Source of the DNA: Corallococcus sp. NCRR
GTDB taxonomy: Bacteria > Myxococcota > Myxococcia > Myxococcales > Myxococcaceae
Reading direction: 5' to 3'
NCBI RefSeq assembly: GCF_026965535.1
Contig: NZ_CP114039.1
Location: 9,283,461-9,347,460, forward strand
DNA: 64,000 nucleotides
The first letter of the stretch is position 1. Every line of letters starts with the position of its first letter. The notes below the pieces were generated by a model. It was not told the origin of the DNA, ran no database searches, and worked only from the letters and a program-made list of their open reading frames with translations. This document shows positions 18,633 to 26,770 of the stretch, piece by piece. A program made the translations under genes and the position numbers.

Positions 18633-19169
18633 ATGTTCAAGTTCAAGACGTGCAGCCTCGCCGTGGCGGCCCTTGCGTTCAGCGCCTGTGGCCCCGCCCC
18701 GGAAGCGACGGAGCCGGCCCCCGCCGGCGGCGACATCGCGCAGGTCCAGTCACAGGTGACGAAGGCCATCCCCGGCACGACGTGCGTGGTCGAAGCGACG
18801 AAGCCCTATACGTATGACATCGGGGGTCCCATCAGCGCCCAGGCCTCCGCCTGGGATTGCGACCAGGACTACCCCATCATCTACATCTGCTCCATCGTGG
18901 AGCAGCGGTCGGTGAGCAGCACGGGCACGGTCACCTGGACGGCCATCCCGGGCAGCCGCAGCTGCTGGCCGGAGACGAACACGGACTTCGGCGGCCAGAC
19001 GGCGAACCCCACGCCCTACGCGGCGGGCGTCTACCGCCAGCGTGCGCAGGCGGCCATCAAGCTGAACGCCACCACGTGGACCCCGGCGCAGCCGTCCACC
19101 TGCGCCACGCTCTCCAGCGACATCCCCTGCAAGTTCACCGAGGTGGTGTCCGGCAACGCGACGCTGTAA
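18633..19169 (+). CDS. Secreted lipoprotein of unknown function
   Basis: Protein of 178 residues with a lipoprotein signal: KFKTCSLAVAALAFSACGP, cleaved before the Cys of FSAC. After a Pro/Ala/Glu-rich linker, the mature domain contains several cysteines that could form disulfides (TTCVVEA, WDCDQDY, YICSIV, RSCWPE, TCATLS, PCKFTE). It lies between two other small exported proteins and probably has its own promoter in the 178-bp gap upstream. No family is recognised. Confidence 0.72.
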   Translation: MFKFKTCSLAVAALAFSACGPAPEATEPAPAGGDIAQVQSQVTKAIPGTTCVVEATKPYTYDIGGPISAQASAWDCDQDYPIIYICSIVEQRSVSSTGTVTWTAIPGSRSCWPETNTDFGGQTANPTPYAAGVYRQRAQAAIKLNATTWTPAQPSTCATLSSDIPCKFTEVVSGNATL

Positions 19170-19171
19170 CG

Positions 19172-19186
19172 CGCCACGCCGTGGCG
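19172..19186. terminator. Short perfect palindrome after a lipoprotein gene
   Basis: CGCCACG (19172-19178) and CGTGGCG (19180-19186) flank a single C, three bases after the stop codon. The arrangement is compatible with a cruciform or protein site rather than an efficient hairpin terminator. Confidence 0.35.
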
Positions 19187-19266
19187 TGAAGCATCACGGA
19201 CCCCAGGTGCGGACACGGGCAGGCGTTGGCTAGTCTGACGCCTTCCCGTTCCACCTGGAGTCCTTC

Positions 19267-19803
19267 ATGCACATCGAATCCCCGCGCAGCGCCCGTTCCC
19301 CGAAGGCCGTGACGTTCCTCCGCATCCCGGTGCTGCTCGCCGTGGCCATGATGACGATGGGCAGCGGCATGGGGAACCCGGGCTGTGGTGGCAGTAACTA
19401 TTCTGTCTGTGAGAGCGGTTGCGCCATCGGGGGCACCTACACGCTCCAGTTCGCGGACACATCACCCCCTGGGGAGGTCTGCGAGACGCTGGGGCTCGGC
19501 CTGCCCACGGGGCCGCTGGAGTTGACGCGCTCCGGGCGGACCGTCTCGGCGGGCCTCGACGGCATGAAACTGTCGGGCGACTACGACTTCGACGAGGCCG
19601 ACCGGCCGCTCACACTGTACGGGACGAAGTCCGTGACGAGCACGCGCACGTACTCCGGCAGCATCAAGTCGGCGGTGGCCACGCCCGCGCCCGAGACGGA
19701 GACCGACACCTCGGTCATCACGGGCGAGTACGAGCTGATTGGAACCTCCGAGGACAACAGCCTGAGGTGCCACATCAAGCGGAACTTCACCGCGACGCGG
19801 TAG
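19267..19803 (+). CDS. Predicted lipoprotein of unknown function
   Basis: Protein of 178 residues. After a basic N-terminus comes a hydrophobic segment (RIPVLLAVAMMTMGSG) and a Cys at GNPGC that could be lipidated, though the lipobox is poor. The mature domain carries five more cysteines (SVCESGC, GEVCETLG, RCHIK) and a beta-rich pattern (GGTYTLQFADTSPPGEVC, SGDYDFDEADRP, VITGEYELIGTSEDN). The gene sits about 40 bp before the sugar dehydrogenase gene, so they may be co-transcribed. No family is recognised. Confidence 0.68.
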   Translation: MHIESPRSARSPKAVTFLRIPVLLAVAMMTMGSGMGNPGCGGSNYSVCESGCAIGGTYTLQFADTSPPGEVCETLGLGLPTGPLELTRSGRTVSAGLDGMKLSGDYDFDEADRPLTLYGTKSVTSTRTYSGSIKSAVATPAPETETDTSVITGEYELIGTSEDNSLRCHIKRNFTATR

Positions 19804-19842
19804 GGCGACGGGCTCTACTCGGGGTGCTGTAGGTTCGAGGCC

Positions 19843-22293
19843 ATGCGTACCCCCCTCATGGCCTCACTGCTGTTCCTGATGATGTCCGCGCCGGCCCGGG
19901 CCGCCGTGCCGGCGGGCTTCGTGGAGACGACCTACTCGTCCAGCCGCCTGACGCCGGCCACCGGCATGGCGTGGGCTCCGGATGGCTCGGGGCGCCTGTT
20001 CGTCACACTGAAGAACGGCGTCGTGCGGACGGTGGCCATGAAGGGTGGCGTCCTGGAGACGGAGGCCGGCACCACCACGCTGGTGACGAGCACGTTCGCC
20101 ACGGAGCCCACGGTCCACACCAACAGCGAGTGCGGCCTCATCGGCATCGCGTTCGACCCGAACTACGTGGTCAACCGGTACGTCTACTTCTTCGTCACCG
20201 TCTCCGCCTCCGAGCAGCGCATCGTCCGCTACACGGACTCCAACGGCACGGGCATCGCGCGCACGGAGGTCGTCACGCGGCTGCCCACGGCGGGCAACAA
20301 CCACGACGGCGGCGGGCTGGGCTTCGGGCCGGACGGGAAGCTCTACTGGGCCATTGGCGACCTGGGCAACGGCTCCGGCGTGGACGCGGACCTGACGTCG
20401 CTGGCGGCCAAGGTGGGCCGCGCCAACCTGGACGGCACGCCTGTCAATGACAACCCGTTCAACGACGGCGTGGGCCCCAACAACGAATACATCTGGGCGC
20501 GCGGCCTGCGAAACCCCTTCACCTTCACGTTCCAGCCCACCACCGGCCTCCTGTGGGTCAACGACGTGGGCGATGGCTACGAGCAGGTCCTCGTCGTGAA
20601 CCGGCGCAGCCACGCCGGCTACAACGACTACGAGAACAACCAGCCCGTCGGGAACGACTACATCACCCCGGTCATCAAGTACCGCACCAACGGTTTTGAC
20701 TCGCGCAACGTCACCGCCACGGGCGCGGTGCGCAGCGGGGGCGTCACCACCTTCACCACCACCACGCCGCACGGCCTTCGCAAGGGGGAGAAGCTCACGC
20801 TCGAGGGCGTGGGCGACACGAGCTTCAACGGCGAGTTCTACGTCGCGAGCGCGAACAACGCGCCCACCACCACCACCTTCACCGTGGCCCAGCCGGGCCT
20901 GCCGGACGCCACCAGTGGCGGGGGCACCGTGACGACGCAGGCGCTGGGCGGCTCCATCACCGGCGGCGTCTTCTACGACGCCACGCTCTTCCCGCCGGAG
21001 TACCGGGGCAACTACTTCTTTGGCGACTTCAACAGCGCCCAGGTGACGCGCGCCACGCTGGCGGCGGACAACTCGGTGGCGACGGTGGACGCGTGGGGGA
21101 CGGGCTTCGCCGCCAACGTGGACATGAGCGTGGGGCCGGACGGCGCGCTCTACGCGCTGGGGTACACCAACGGCGTGGTGCGCCGGGTGACGCCCACGGC
21201 CACCGGCCAGAAGCTGATTGTGTCCGGGCTCAACCTGCGCCTGATGGAGGGCGGACGCGCGGCCTTCACCGTGCGCCTGGCCCAGGCGCCCACCTCGGCC
21301 GTGACGGTGAACGTGGCGCGGGCCCTGGGCGGCTCCGAGGACCTGCGCGTGGCAGGCAGTGACACGCTGAGCTTCACCGCGCAGAACTGGAGCGCGCCGC
21401 GGGTCGTGGTGCTCGAGTCGGTGGTGGACGAGGACGAGGACGAGGACGTCGCCACCTTCACGGTGGCCTCCGAGGGCCTGACGACGGAGTCGGTGGTGGC
21501 CACCACCATCGACTCCAATGCGGCCCGGCTGGTGCTGTCCACCTCCCGGCTCTCCGTGCCCGAGGGCGGCACGGCCACGTTCGAGGTGTCCCTGTCCAAG
21601 CGCCCCTCTTCGAACGTCACCGTCACCGTGGCGAAGACGCAGGGGGATCCGGACCTCACCGTGACCTCCGCGGCCATGCTCGCGTTCACGACATCCAACT
21701 GGAACACGCCGCAGACCGTCACGCTCCAGGCAGCGCAGGACGCGGACACCGTGGACGGCACGGCCACCATCACACTCGCCCTGCCCGGCCTGGACGCGCG
21801 CACGCTGGAGGCCGTGGAGGCGGATGACGAACCGCTCCAGCCGACCATCTCCTCCACGCCCATCACCACCGCCACCGAGGGCGTCGAGTACCGCTACGAC
21901 TTGGAGGCGGTGGGCCGGCCGCAGCCCACGTATTCGCTGGAGGGCTCGGTGCCGCCGGGCATGAGCATCGACGCGACCACCGGCCTCATCACCTGGACGC
22001 CGTCGGCGGCGGGCACCGTGGACGTGCTCGTGCGGGCGACCAACGGCGTGCCTCCGGACGCTGAGCAGGCCTTCAGCATCACCACGGAGGCGGCGCAGGG
22101 CGAGCCGGATGCCGGCGCTGACGCGGGCACGGGGACCTCCGACGCCGGCACGGGGAACCCGGACGCGGGCACGGGCAATCCGCTGCCCGAGGACGACTCC
22201 GGCTGCGGCTGCGGCGCGGCCCCGGTGGCCCCGCTCGCGTGGCTGGCGCTCGTCGCGCTGGCCACCCGGCGCAAGCGCTCGCGCGCGAGCTGA
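19843..22293 (+). CDS. PQQ-type sugar dehydrogenase (GSDH) with Calx-beta-like repeats and MYXO-CTERM anchor
   Basis: Secreted protein of 816 residues. After a signal peptide, residues about 25-450 form a glucose/sorbosone dehydrogenase-type beta-propeller (NNHDGGGLGFGPDGKLYWAI, WARGLRNPFTFTFQ, LWVNDVGDGYEQV). The propeller is interrupted at about 287-368 by an extra beta-rich segment with TTPHGLRKGEKLTLEGVG. Two Calx-beta-like repeats (about 460-655) and a cadherin/Ig-like domain (PPGMSIDATTGLITWTP) follow. The end is GADAGTGTSDAGTG repeats, then GCGCGA, a hydrophobic helix and RRKRSRAS: a MYXO-CTERM sorting tag for surface display. The predicted reaction is oxidation of sugars or aldoses with PQQ; the true substrate is unknown. 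Confidence 0.86.
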   Translation: MRTPLMASLLFLMMSAPARAAVPAGFVETTYSSSRLTPATGMAWAPDGSGRLFVTLKNGVVRTVAMKGGVLETEAGTTTLVTSTFATEPTVHTNSECGLIGIAFDPNYVVNRYVYFFVTVSASEQRIVRYTDSNGTGIARTEVVTRLPTAGNNHDGGGLGFGPDGKLYWAIGDLGNGSGVDADLTSLAAKVGRANLDGTPVNDNPFNDGVGPNNEYIWARGLRNPFTFTFQPTTGLLWVNDVGDGYEQVLVVNRRSHAGYNDYENNQPVGNDYITPVIKYRTNGFDSRNVTATGAVRSGGVTTFTTTTPHGLRKGEKLTLEGVGDTSFNGEFYVASANNAPTTTTFTVAQPGLPDATSGGGTVTTQALGGSITGGVFYDATLFPPEYRGNYFFGDFNSAQVTRATLAADNSVATVDAWGTGFAANVDMSVGPDGALYALGYTNGVVRRVTPTATGQKLIVSGLNLRLMEGGRAAFTVRLAQAPTSAVTVNVARALGGSEDLRVAGSDTLSFTAQNWSAPRVVVLESVVDEDEDEDVATFTVASEGLTTESVVATTIDSNAARLVLSTSRLSVPEGGTATFEVSLSKRPSSNVTVTVAKTQGDPDLTVTSAAMLAFTTSNWNTPQTVTLQAAQDADTVDGTATITLALPGLDARTLEAVEADDEPLQPTISSTPITTATEGVEYRYDLEAVGRPQPTYSLEGSVPPGMSIDATTGLITWTPSAAGTVDVLVRATNGVPPDAEQAFSITTEAAQGEPDAGADAGTGTSDAGTGNPDAGTGNPLPEDDSGCGCGAAPVAPLAWLALVALATRRKRSRAS

Positions 22294-22468
22294 GGCCTCC
22301 GGCGGGACGGGGTGGATGTCGGGCCGCGCTGACAGGGTGCGGCAAGGCACGTGCGCCCGTGTCCGGAAGCGGGATGCGGATTCCCAGCGCCGGTCAGTTC
22401 CTCCGTCGTGTGGCCCGGGCGTGGCTGTCCGGGCTCCCTGGCATGGGCCATGCTCAACGGCGTCCGCC

Positions 22469-24904
22469 ATGGCTCCCCTCCTCCTCCAGGAACTCCTGTT
22501 CGCGCTGCGGCGGCTGCGGCGCAGCCCCACCTTCACCGTCGTGGCGGTGGCCACGCTGGCGCTGGGCATTGGCGCCAACGTCGCCATCTTCAGCGTGGTG
22601 CACGCGGTGCTGCTGCGGCCGTTGCCCCTGCGCGACGACGCGCGGCTCGTGCGGCTGTTCAGCGTCGGCCGGCAGGGGCCGGGGCCGACGTCACCGCCGG
22701 ACCTGATGGACCTGCGCGAGCAGACGCGGACCTTCGAGGGGCTCGCCGGCGTGGCGCCCGTGCAGGTGACGCTCGGGGCGGACCGGACGGAGGCCTCGCC
22801 CATGAAGGTGCAGGCCGGGATGGTGACGGCCGGGTTCTTCCAGGTGCTGGGGCCTCGCGTGCGGTTGGGCCGCGCGCTCCAGGCCGGGGATGACGCGCCG
22901 GGGGCGCCCCAGGTGGTGGTGCTGTCACATGCGCTCTGGCAGCGCCGCTTCGGCGGCAGTCCCGACGTGCTGGGGCGCACGGTGAACCTGGGCGGCCTCC
23001 TGCCGTGGACGGTGGTGGGCGTGATGGCGCCGGGCTTCGACTTCCCGTCGCGCGCGGAGCTGTGGACGCCGCTGGTCCAGGACGCGTCCATGACGAAGCC
23101 GGAGGCGCGCGGCGCGCACTGGCTGGAGGTGTATGGGCGGCTGGGGCCTGGCGTGAGCCTCGAGCGGGCGAGGGCCGACGCGGCGGCGGTCGCGCGGAGC
23201 CTAGCGGCGCGGTATCCGGCGACGAACGCGGACATGGGCGCGAGCGTGGAGTCCCTGCGCGACGTGCTGGTGGGCCCGGTGCGCCCCTCGTTGTTGTTGC
23301 TGCTGGGCGCGGTGGGGCTGGTGCTGCTCATCGCGTGCGCCAATCTCATGCACCTGCTGTTGGCGCGGGCCGCGTCGCGCGAGGCGGAGACCTCCGTGCG
23401 GCTCGCGCTGGGGGCCAGCCGGGGGCGCATCGCGCGGGAGCTGCTGGTGGAGAGCGCGCTCCTGTCGGCGCTGGGGGGCGGAGCGGGGCTGCTCGCGGCG
23501 ATGTGGGCGCTGGATGCGCTGGCGGCGTTCGGGCCCCGGGACATCCCGCGCATCGACGAGGTGTCGCTCGATGGCACCGTGCTGGCGTTCACCGCGGGCC
23601 TGTCGGTGTTCACCACGCTGCTCTTCGGGCTGGTGCCGGCGTGGCAGACATCGCGGGTGGAGCTGGCGCGCGTGCTGCGGACCGCGGGCGAGGGCGCGGG
23701 CGGCGCCGCGCATCACCACCGCACCCGCGCGGCGCTCATCGTGGCGGAGACGGCGCTGGCGGTGCTGCTGCTGGTGAGCGCGGGGCTGCTTTTGCGCAGC
23801 TTCGTGCACCTGCGGCGGGTCGACCCGGGCTTCCAGCCAGAGGGCGTGTTGACGGTGAAGCTGAGCCTGCCGCCCATCCGCTACGCCATGGGCAGCGCGG
23901 CGCCCGCGGCCTTCTACGACGGGCTGCTCGAGCGGCTGCGCAGCCTGCCCGGGGTGAGCGTGGCGGGCGCGGTGAACGCGGTTCCCCTGGAGGGGAAGCG
24001 GTGGACGCTCGCGGTGCGAGACCCTCAGCGGCCGGTGGCGCCGGGCACGGAGCCCTGGCAGGCCAGCATGCGCATCGTCACGCCGGGCGCGTTGGAGGCG
24101 CTGCGGGTGTCCGTGCTGCGCGGCCGGGGGCTATTGCCGGAGGACCGGGGCGCGGGTGGCCGCGCGGTGTTGATCAACGCGGAGGCCGCGCGCCGCTTCT
24201 GGCCGGGAGAGGATCCGCTGGGCCGCACGCTGGACCTGGACATGGACCTGGGCAACGGCGCGTTCGGAGGCCGGGTGGTGGGGGTGGTGGCGAACCTGGC
24301 CACGGAGGGGCTGGCCGCGCCCGCCGCGCCGGAGGTGTATGTGCCCTATGAGCAGGCGCGGACGACGGACATGGTGCTGGTGCTCCGCACGACCGGAGAG
24401 CCCCTGGCGCTGGCCGGGGCGGTGCGGGCGGAGGTCCGGGGGCTGGACGCGAACCTGGCGGTGGGAAGCACACGGACGCTGGCGTCGGTGGTGGATGAAA
24501 CGGTGGCGCCGCTGCGCTTCTATCTCCTGCTGGCGAGCCTCTTCGCGGGGGTGGCGTTGGTGCTGGCGGCGGTGGGGCTCTACGGGGTGGTGGCCTACGC
24601 GGTGGTGCAGCGCACGCGAGAGCTGGGCATCCGCATGGCATTGGGTGCAAGGGCGGGCCAGCTGATGCGCATGGTGTTGAGCCACTACCTGCGGCTCACG
24701 GCGGTGGGGCTGGTGTTGGGGCTGGGGCTCGCATGGGGTGCCAGCCGCGCGCTGTCCCATCTGCTCAACGGCGTGGGGCCCACGGATCCGCTCACGTATG
24801 GAGTGGTGGTGGCGGTGCTCGGCGCCGTGGCCTTCCTCGCGGCGCTGTTGCCAGCGCGAAGGGCCGCGCACGTGCCCCCCGCGGTCGTGCTCCGGGCGGA
24901 CTGA
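22469..24904 (+). CDS. ADOP-family ABC transporter permease (MacB/FtsX type)
   Basis: Membrane protein of 811 residues, with start ATG at 22469 (MAPLLLQELLFALRRLRRSP). The N-terminus LRRSPTFTVVAVATLALGIG is diagnostic of the Acidobacterial-duplicated-orphan-permease family. TM1 is followed by a MacB periplasmic core domain (about 50-235), then three helices (SLLLLLGAVGLVLLIACANL ... LLFGLVPAW). The whole module is then repeated: TM at 420-440, a second periplasmic domain, and FtsX helices to the end (RTRELGIRMALGARAGQLMR). No ATPase gene is adjacent, as is usual for this orphan family. It probably works in export of, or signalling with, an unlinked ATPase. Confidence 0.88.
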   Translation: MAPLLLQELLFALRRLRRSPTFTVVAVATLALGIGANVAIFSVVHAVLLRPLPLRDDARLVRLFSVGRQGPGPTSPPDLMDLREQTRTFEGLAGVAPVQVTLGADRTEASPMKVQAGMVTAGFFQVLGPRVRLGRALQAGDDAPGAPQVVVLSHALWQRRFGGSPDVLGRTVNLGGLLPWTVVGVMAPGFDFPSRAELWTPLVQDASMTKPEARGAHWLEVYGRLGPGVSLERARADAAAVARSLAARYPATNADMGASVESLRDVLVGPVRPSLLLLLGAVGLVLLIACANLMHLLLARAASREAETSVRLALGASRGRIARELLVESALLSALGGGAGLLAAMWALDALAAFGPRDIPRIDEVSLDGTVLAFTAGLSVFTTLLFGLVPAWQTSRVELARVLRTAGEGAGGAAHHHRTRAALIVAETALAVLLLVSAGLLLRSFVHLRRVDPGFQPEGVLTVKLSLPPIRYAMGSAAPAAFYDGLLERLRSLPGVSVAGAVNAVPLEGKRWTLAVRDPQRPVAPGTEPWQASMRIVTPGALEALRVSVLRGRGLLPEDRGAGGRAVLINAEAARRFWPGEDPLGRTLDLDMDLGNGAFGGRVVGVVANLATEGLAAPAAPEVYVPYEQARTTDMVLVLRTTGEPLALAGAVRAEVRGLDANLAVGSTRTLASVVDETVAPLRFYLLLASLFAGVALVLAAVGLYGVVAYAVVQRTRELGIRMALGARAGQLMRMVLSHYLRLTAVGLVLGLGLAWGASRALSHLLNGVGPTDPLTYGVVVAVLGAVAFLAALLPARRAAHVPPAVVLRAD

Positions 24905-24946
24905 GTTCCGCACAGGCATCCGGGCAACCCGCTATCCTGCGGAACG

Positions 24947-25720
24947 ATGCTGCGGACCTGCGCCTTCATGTTCGTGCTGCTCTTGGCCTGCGCAGGCCCT
25001 CGCCTCTACTACCTGCGCTCCGAGCTCCCCATCCTGGAAGGGCGGTTCGACCTCGCGGTGGCCCCAGGTCCCTGGCCACACAAGGACATCCCTGTCGTCG
25101 TATCGGACACAGACACGATTCCGGATGACCTGGTGCTGCCAACGCTCAGAGCCCTGATGAACTTGCCGGGCGCGATGGATGCCTGCGACCCGAACACCGG
25201 CGGTCCAAGACCGGATGCATCCGAATACTGCGTCGCCCTCTACAAGACGCCGCAGGACTGGCGTGTTTCCTGGCCCATCCGCAACCTCATGAAGGAACGC
25301 AGCTCATGCCAGCCACCCTTCGGTGGCGTCGACGATGAATCTTTTGGTCGGAACCTGCCCATCGTCGGCTTCGCGCACAATCACCCGTGCGCGACGAACA
25401 TGAGCAGTGACGACCTGACCCGATTCCCCGTGGTGAAGATGGCGGACGGGCTGTGGACGATGGTGTCCTATGCCGCGAGCCCGGACGGGCAACTGGCGCG
25501 CGACTCGAGGAACCGGTTGATTCCCGCATGGGCCTGGCTCGCCACGGGACACAAGGACGAACCTCGCTTCTACAAGTGGAACCCGGCGGGGGAGGTCTTC
25601 CAATGGAATGAGGCCAAGTCGCTTTGGGAGTTCCAGGCGAACTGTCATCCACAAGAGGCTTCCGGCATGCGCAGCCCCCGCATGTTGCTGCCCCGCTGCT
25701 CACCCGAGTTGAAGTGGTAG
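24947..25720 (+). CDS. Lipoprotein with JAMM-like metalloprotease motif
   Basis: Exported protein of 257 residues. The N-terminus FMFVLLLACAGP contains a lipobox (LLAC, Cys-15). Near residues 144-156 is VGFAHNHPCATNMSSDDLTR, which fits the JAB1/MPN H-x-H-P-x(5-6)-S-x-x-D zinc-binding pattern. The start of that domain is preceded by GRNLPIV, resembling the strand before the motif. The C-terminal third is Trp-rich. Codon use is less GC-biased than in neighbours. The next gene, 22 bp downstream, encodes a small exported protein. JAB-type peptidases can cut isopeptide bonds, but the substrate here is unknown and the family call rests on one motif. Confidence 0.65.
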   Translation: MLRTCAFMFVLLLACAGPRLYYLRSELPILEGRFDLAVAPGPWPHKDIPVVVSDTDTIPDDLVLPTLRALMNLPGAMDACDPNTGGPRPDASEYCVALYKTPQDWRVSWPIRNLMKERSSCQPPFGGVDDESFGRNLPIVGFAHNHPCATNMSSDDLTRFPVVKMADGLWTMVSYAASPDGQLARDSRNRLIPAWAWLATGHKDEPRFYKWNPAGEVFQWNEAKSLWEFQANCHPQEASGMRSPRMLLPRCSPELKW

Positions 25721-25742
25721 AAGTGACCTGGAGCCTGTCCCC

Positions 25743-26210
25743 ATGATGAAGCTTCCTCATCACGTCCTTCTCATCACGCTCCTGCTGGATGGAGGCACGC
25801 CTCCTGCCTCTTCGGGCATTGCCGCGAAGGACGGGGGCAGCGCCATGGCGACGGATGCCGGCGGAGGCACGACCGCCCGCGCGCCCATCATCGCGGAGGG
25901 GATTGAGTGGCCTGACGACCTGCGTCCCCTGGCAACGCTGGACGGTCCAGCGGTTCTCGCTGCCCATGCTGCCCTGCAGCGGCTGCTGGCGGGCTTTCCC
26001 AAGGAGTATGCGAAAGACTGCTCCTACACCGCCAAGGCCATGGAGGTCTCCGTCGCCCAACATGACGGGATGTACTTCGTGGAGATCAAGCGAAACGTCG
26101 CGAAGTGTGGCTGGGCAGCACCGGGCTTCAATCCCTCCGCGCACTGGTACGAGTTGTATGCCGTGTCGCCAGACGGGAAGGTCCTGGCGCGCTATCCCTA
26201 TCACCCCTGA
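25743..26210 (+). CDS. Small exported protein paired with the JAMM-motif lipoprotein
   Basis: Protein of 155 residues. The N-terminus (MKLPHHVLLITLLLDGGTPP) looks like a short signal peptide, followed by an Ala/Gly-rich linker. The mature domain (PDDLRPLATLDGPAVLAAHA ... MYFVEIKRNVAKCGWAAPGF) has two cysteines (DCSY, KCGW) about 30 residues apart that could form a disulfide. It begins 22 bp after the upstream gene and shares its lower-GC codon use, so they are probably one transcript. It may be a partner or inhibitor of the upstream protein, but that is only inference. No family is recognised. Confidence 0.6.
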   Translation: MMKLPHHVLLITLLLDGGTPPASSGIAAKDGGSAMATDAGGGTTARAPIIAEGIEWPDDLRPLATLDGPAVLAAHAALQRLLAGFPKEYAKDCSYTAKAMEVSVAQHDGMYFVEIKRNVAKCGWAAPGFNPSAHWYELYAVSPDGKVLARYPYHP

Positions 26211-26236
26211 AGATGCGTGTTGCCCGTGAGTGAGCG

Positions 26237-26758
26237 TCAGGGCACGAGGCGCTTGAAGAAGAGGACCGTGGGGTGCAGCTCACCGTCGGTGTGCCGCGCC
26301 CAGTCCGGAATCTCTCCGGCGCGCTGCCACTGGAAGTGCTGGTAGACGGCCTCCGCCTTCGAGCCCGCCAGCGTGTCGAGCACCAGCAGCGTGCGCCCCG
26401 CGCCCCGCGCGTACGCTTCCACCTCCTGGAGCAACCGCGACGCGAGCCCCTGCCCCCGGGCCCGCGAGTGCACGAGCAACTTCTGCACCTCCGCGCGGTG
26501 CAGCCCGTTGGGTCGCAGCGACGGCGCGAGCTGCACGGTGCCGTCGATGCGCCCGTCCACCTCCGCGACCCAGAGCAGCAGCCCCGGCCCCAGCGCCGTG
26601 AGCACGCCCCGCCAGTACTCCACCGCCGCGTCCCTCGCGAGCGGCGGCAGGAAGCCCACCGACGCGCCTCCTTCGACGGAGTCGATGAGCAGTTCGGCCA
26701 GCGCCTCCCGCTCCCCGGGGGTCGCCTGTTCGAGTCTCCGGATGGAAATCATCCCCAC
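26237..26758 (-). CDS. GNAT-family N-acetyltransferase
   Basis: Acetyltransferase of 173 residues using acetyl-CoA. It has the GNAT order: N-terminal ISIRRLEQATPGEREALAEL, central strand LLWVAEVDGRIDGTVQLAPS, then the acetyl-CoA pyrophosphate loop LVHSRARGQGLASRLLQEVE (R-x-x-G-x-G/A type) at about 98-110, and the final strand LLVLDTLAGSKAEAVYQHFQ. The start may be 26758 or the second Met at 26752. It is convergent with the preceding exported protein gene and 12 bp downstream of the hydrolase gene on its own strand. The substrate (small molecule or protein amine) is unknown. Confidence 0.87.
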   Translation of the reverse strand: MGMISIRRLEQATPGEREALAELLIDSVEGGASVGFLPPLARDAAVEYWRGVLTALGPGLLLWVAEVDGRIDGTVQLAPSLRPNGLHRAEVQKLLVHSRARGQGLASRLLQEVEAYARGAGRTLLVLDTLAGSKAEAVYQHFQWQRAGEIPDWARHTDGELHPTVLFFKRLVP

Positions 26759-26770
26759 CAGTCTAGCGGC

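Noticed and set aside
19864..23616. A 1250-codon frame on the minus strand
   Set aside because: It lies opposite the sugar dehydrogenase and permease genes, which have clear motifs; its composition is Arg/Gly/His-rich and has no recognisable domains.
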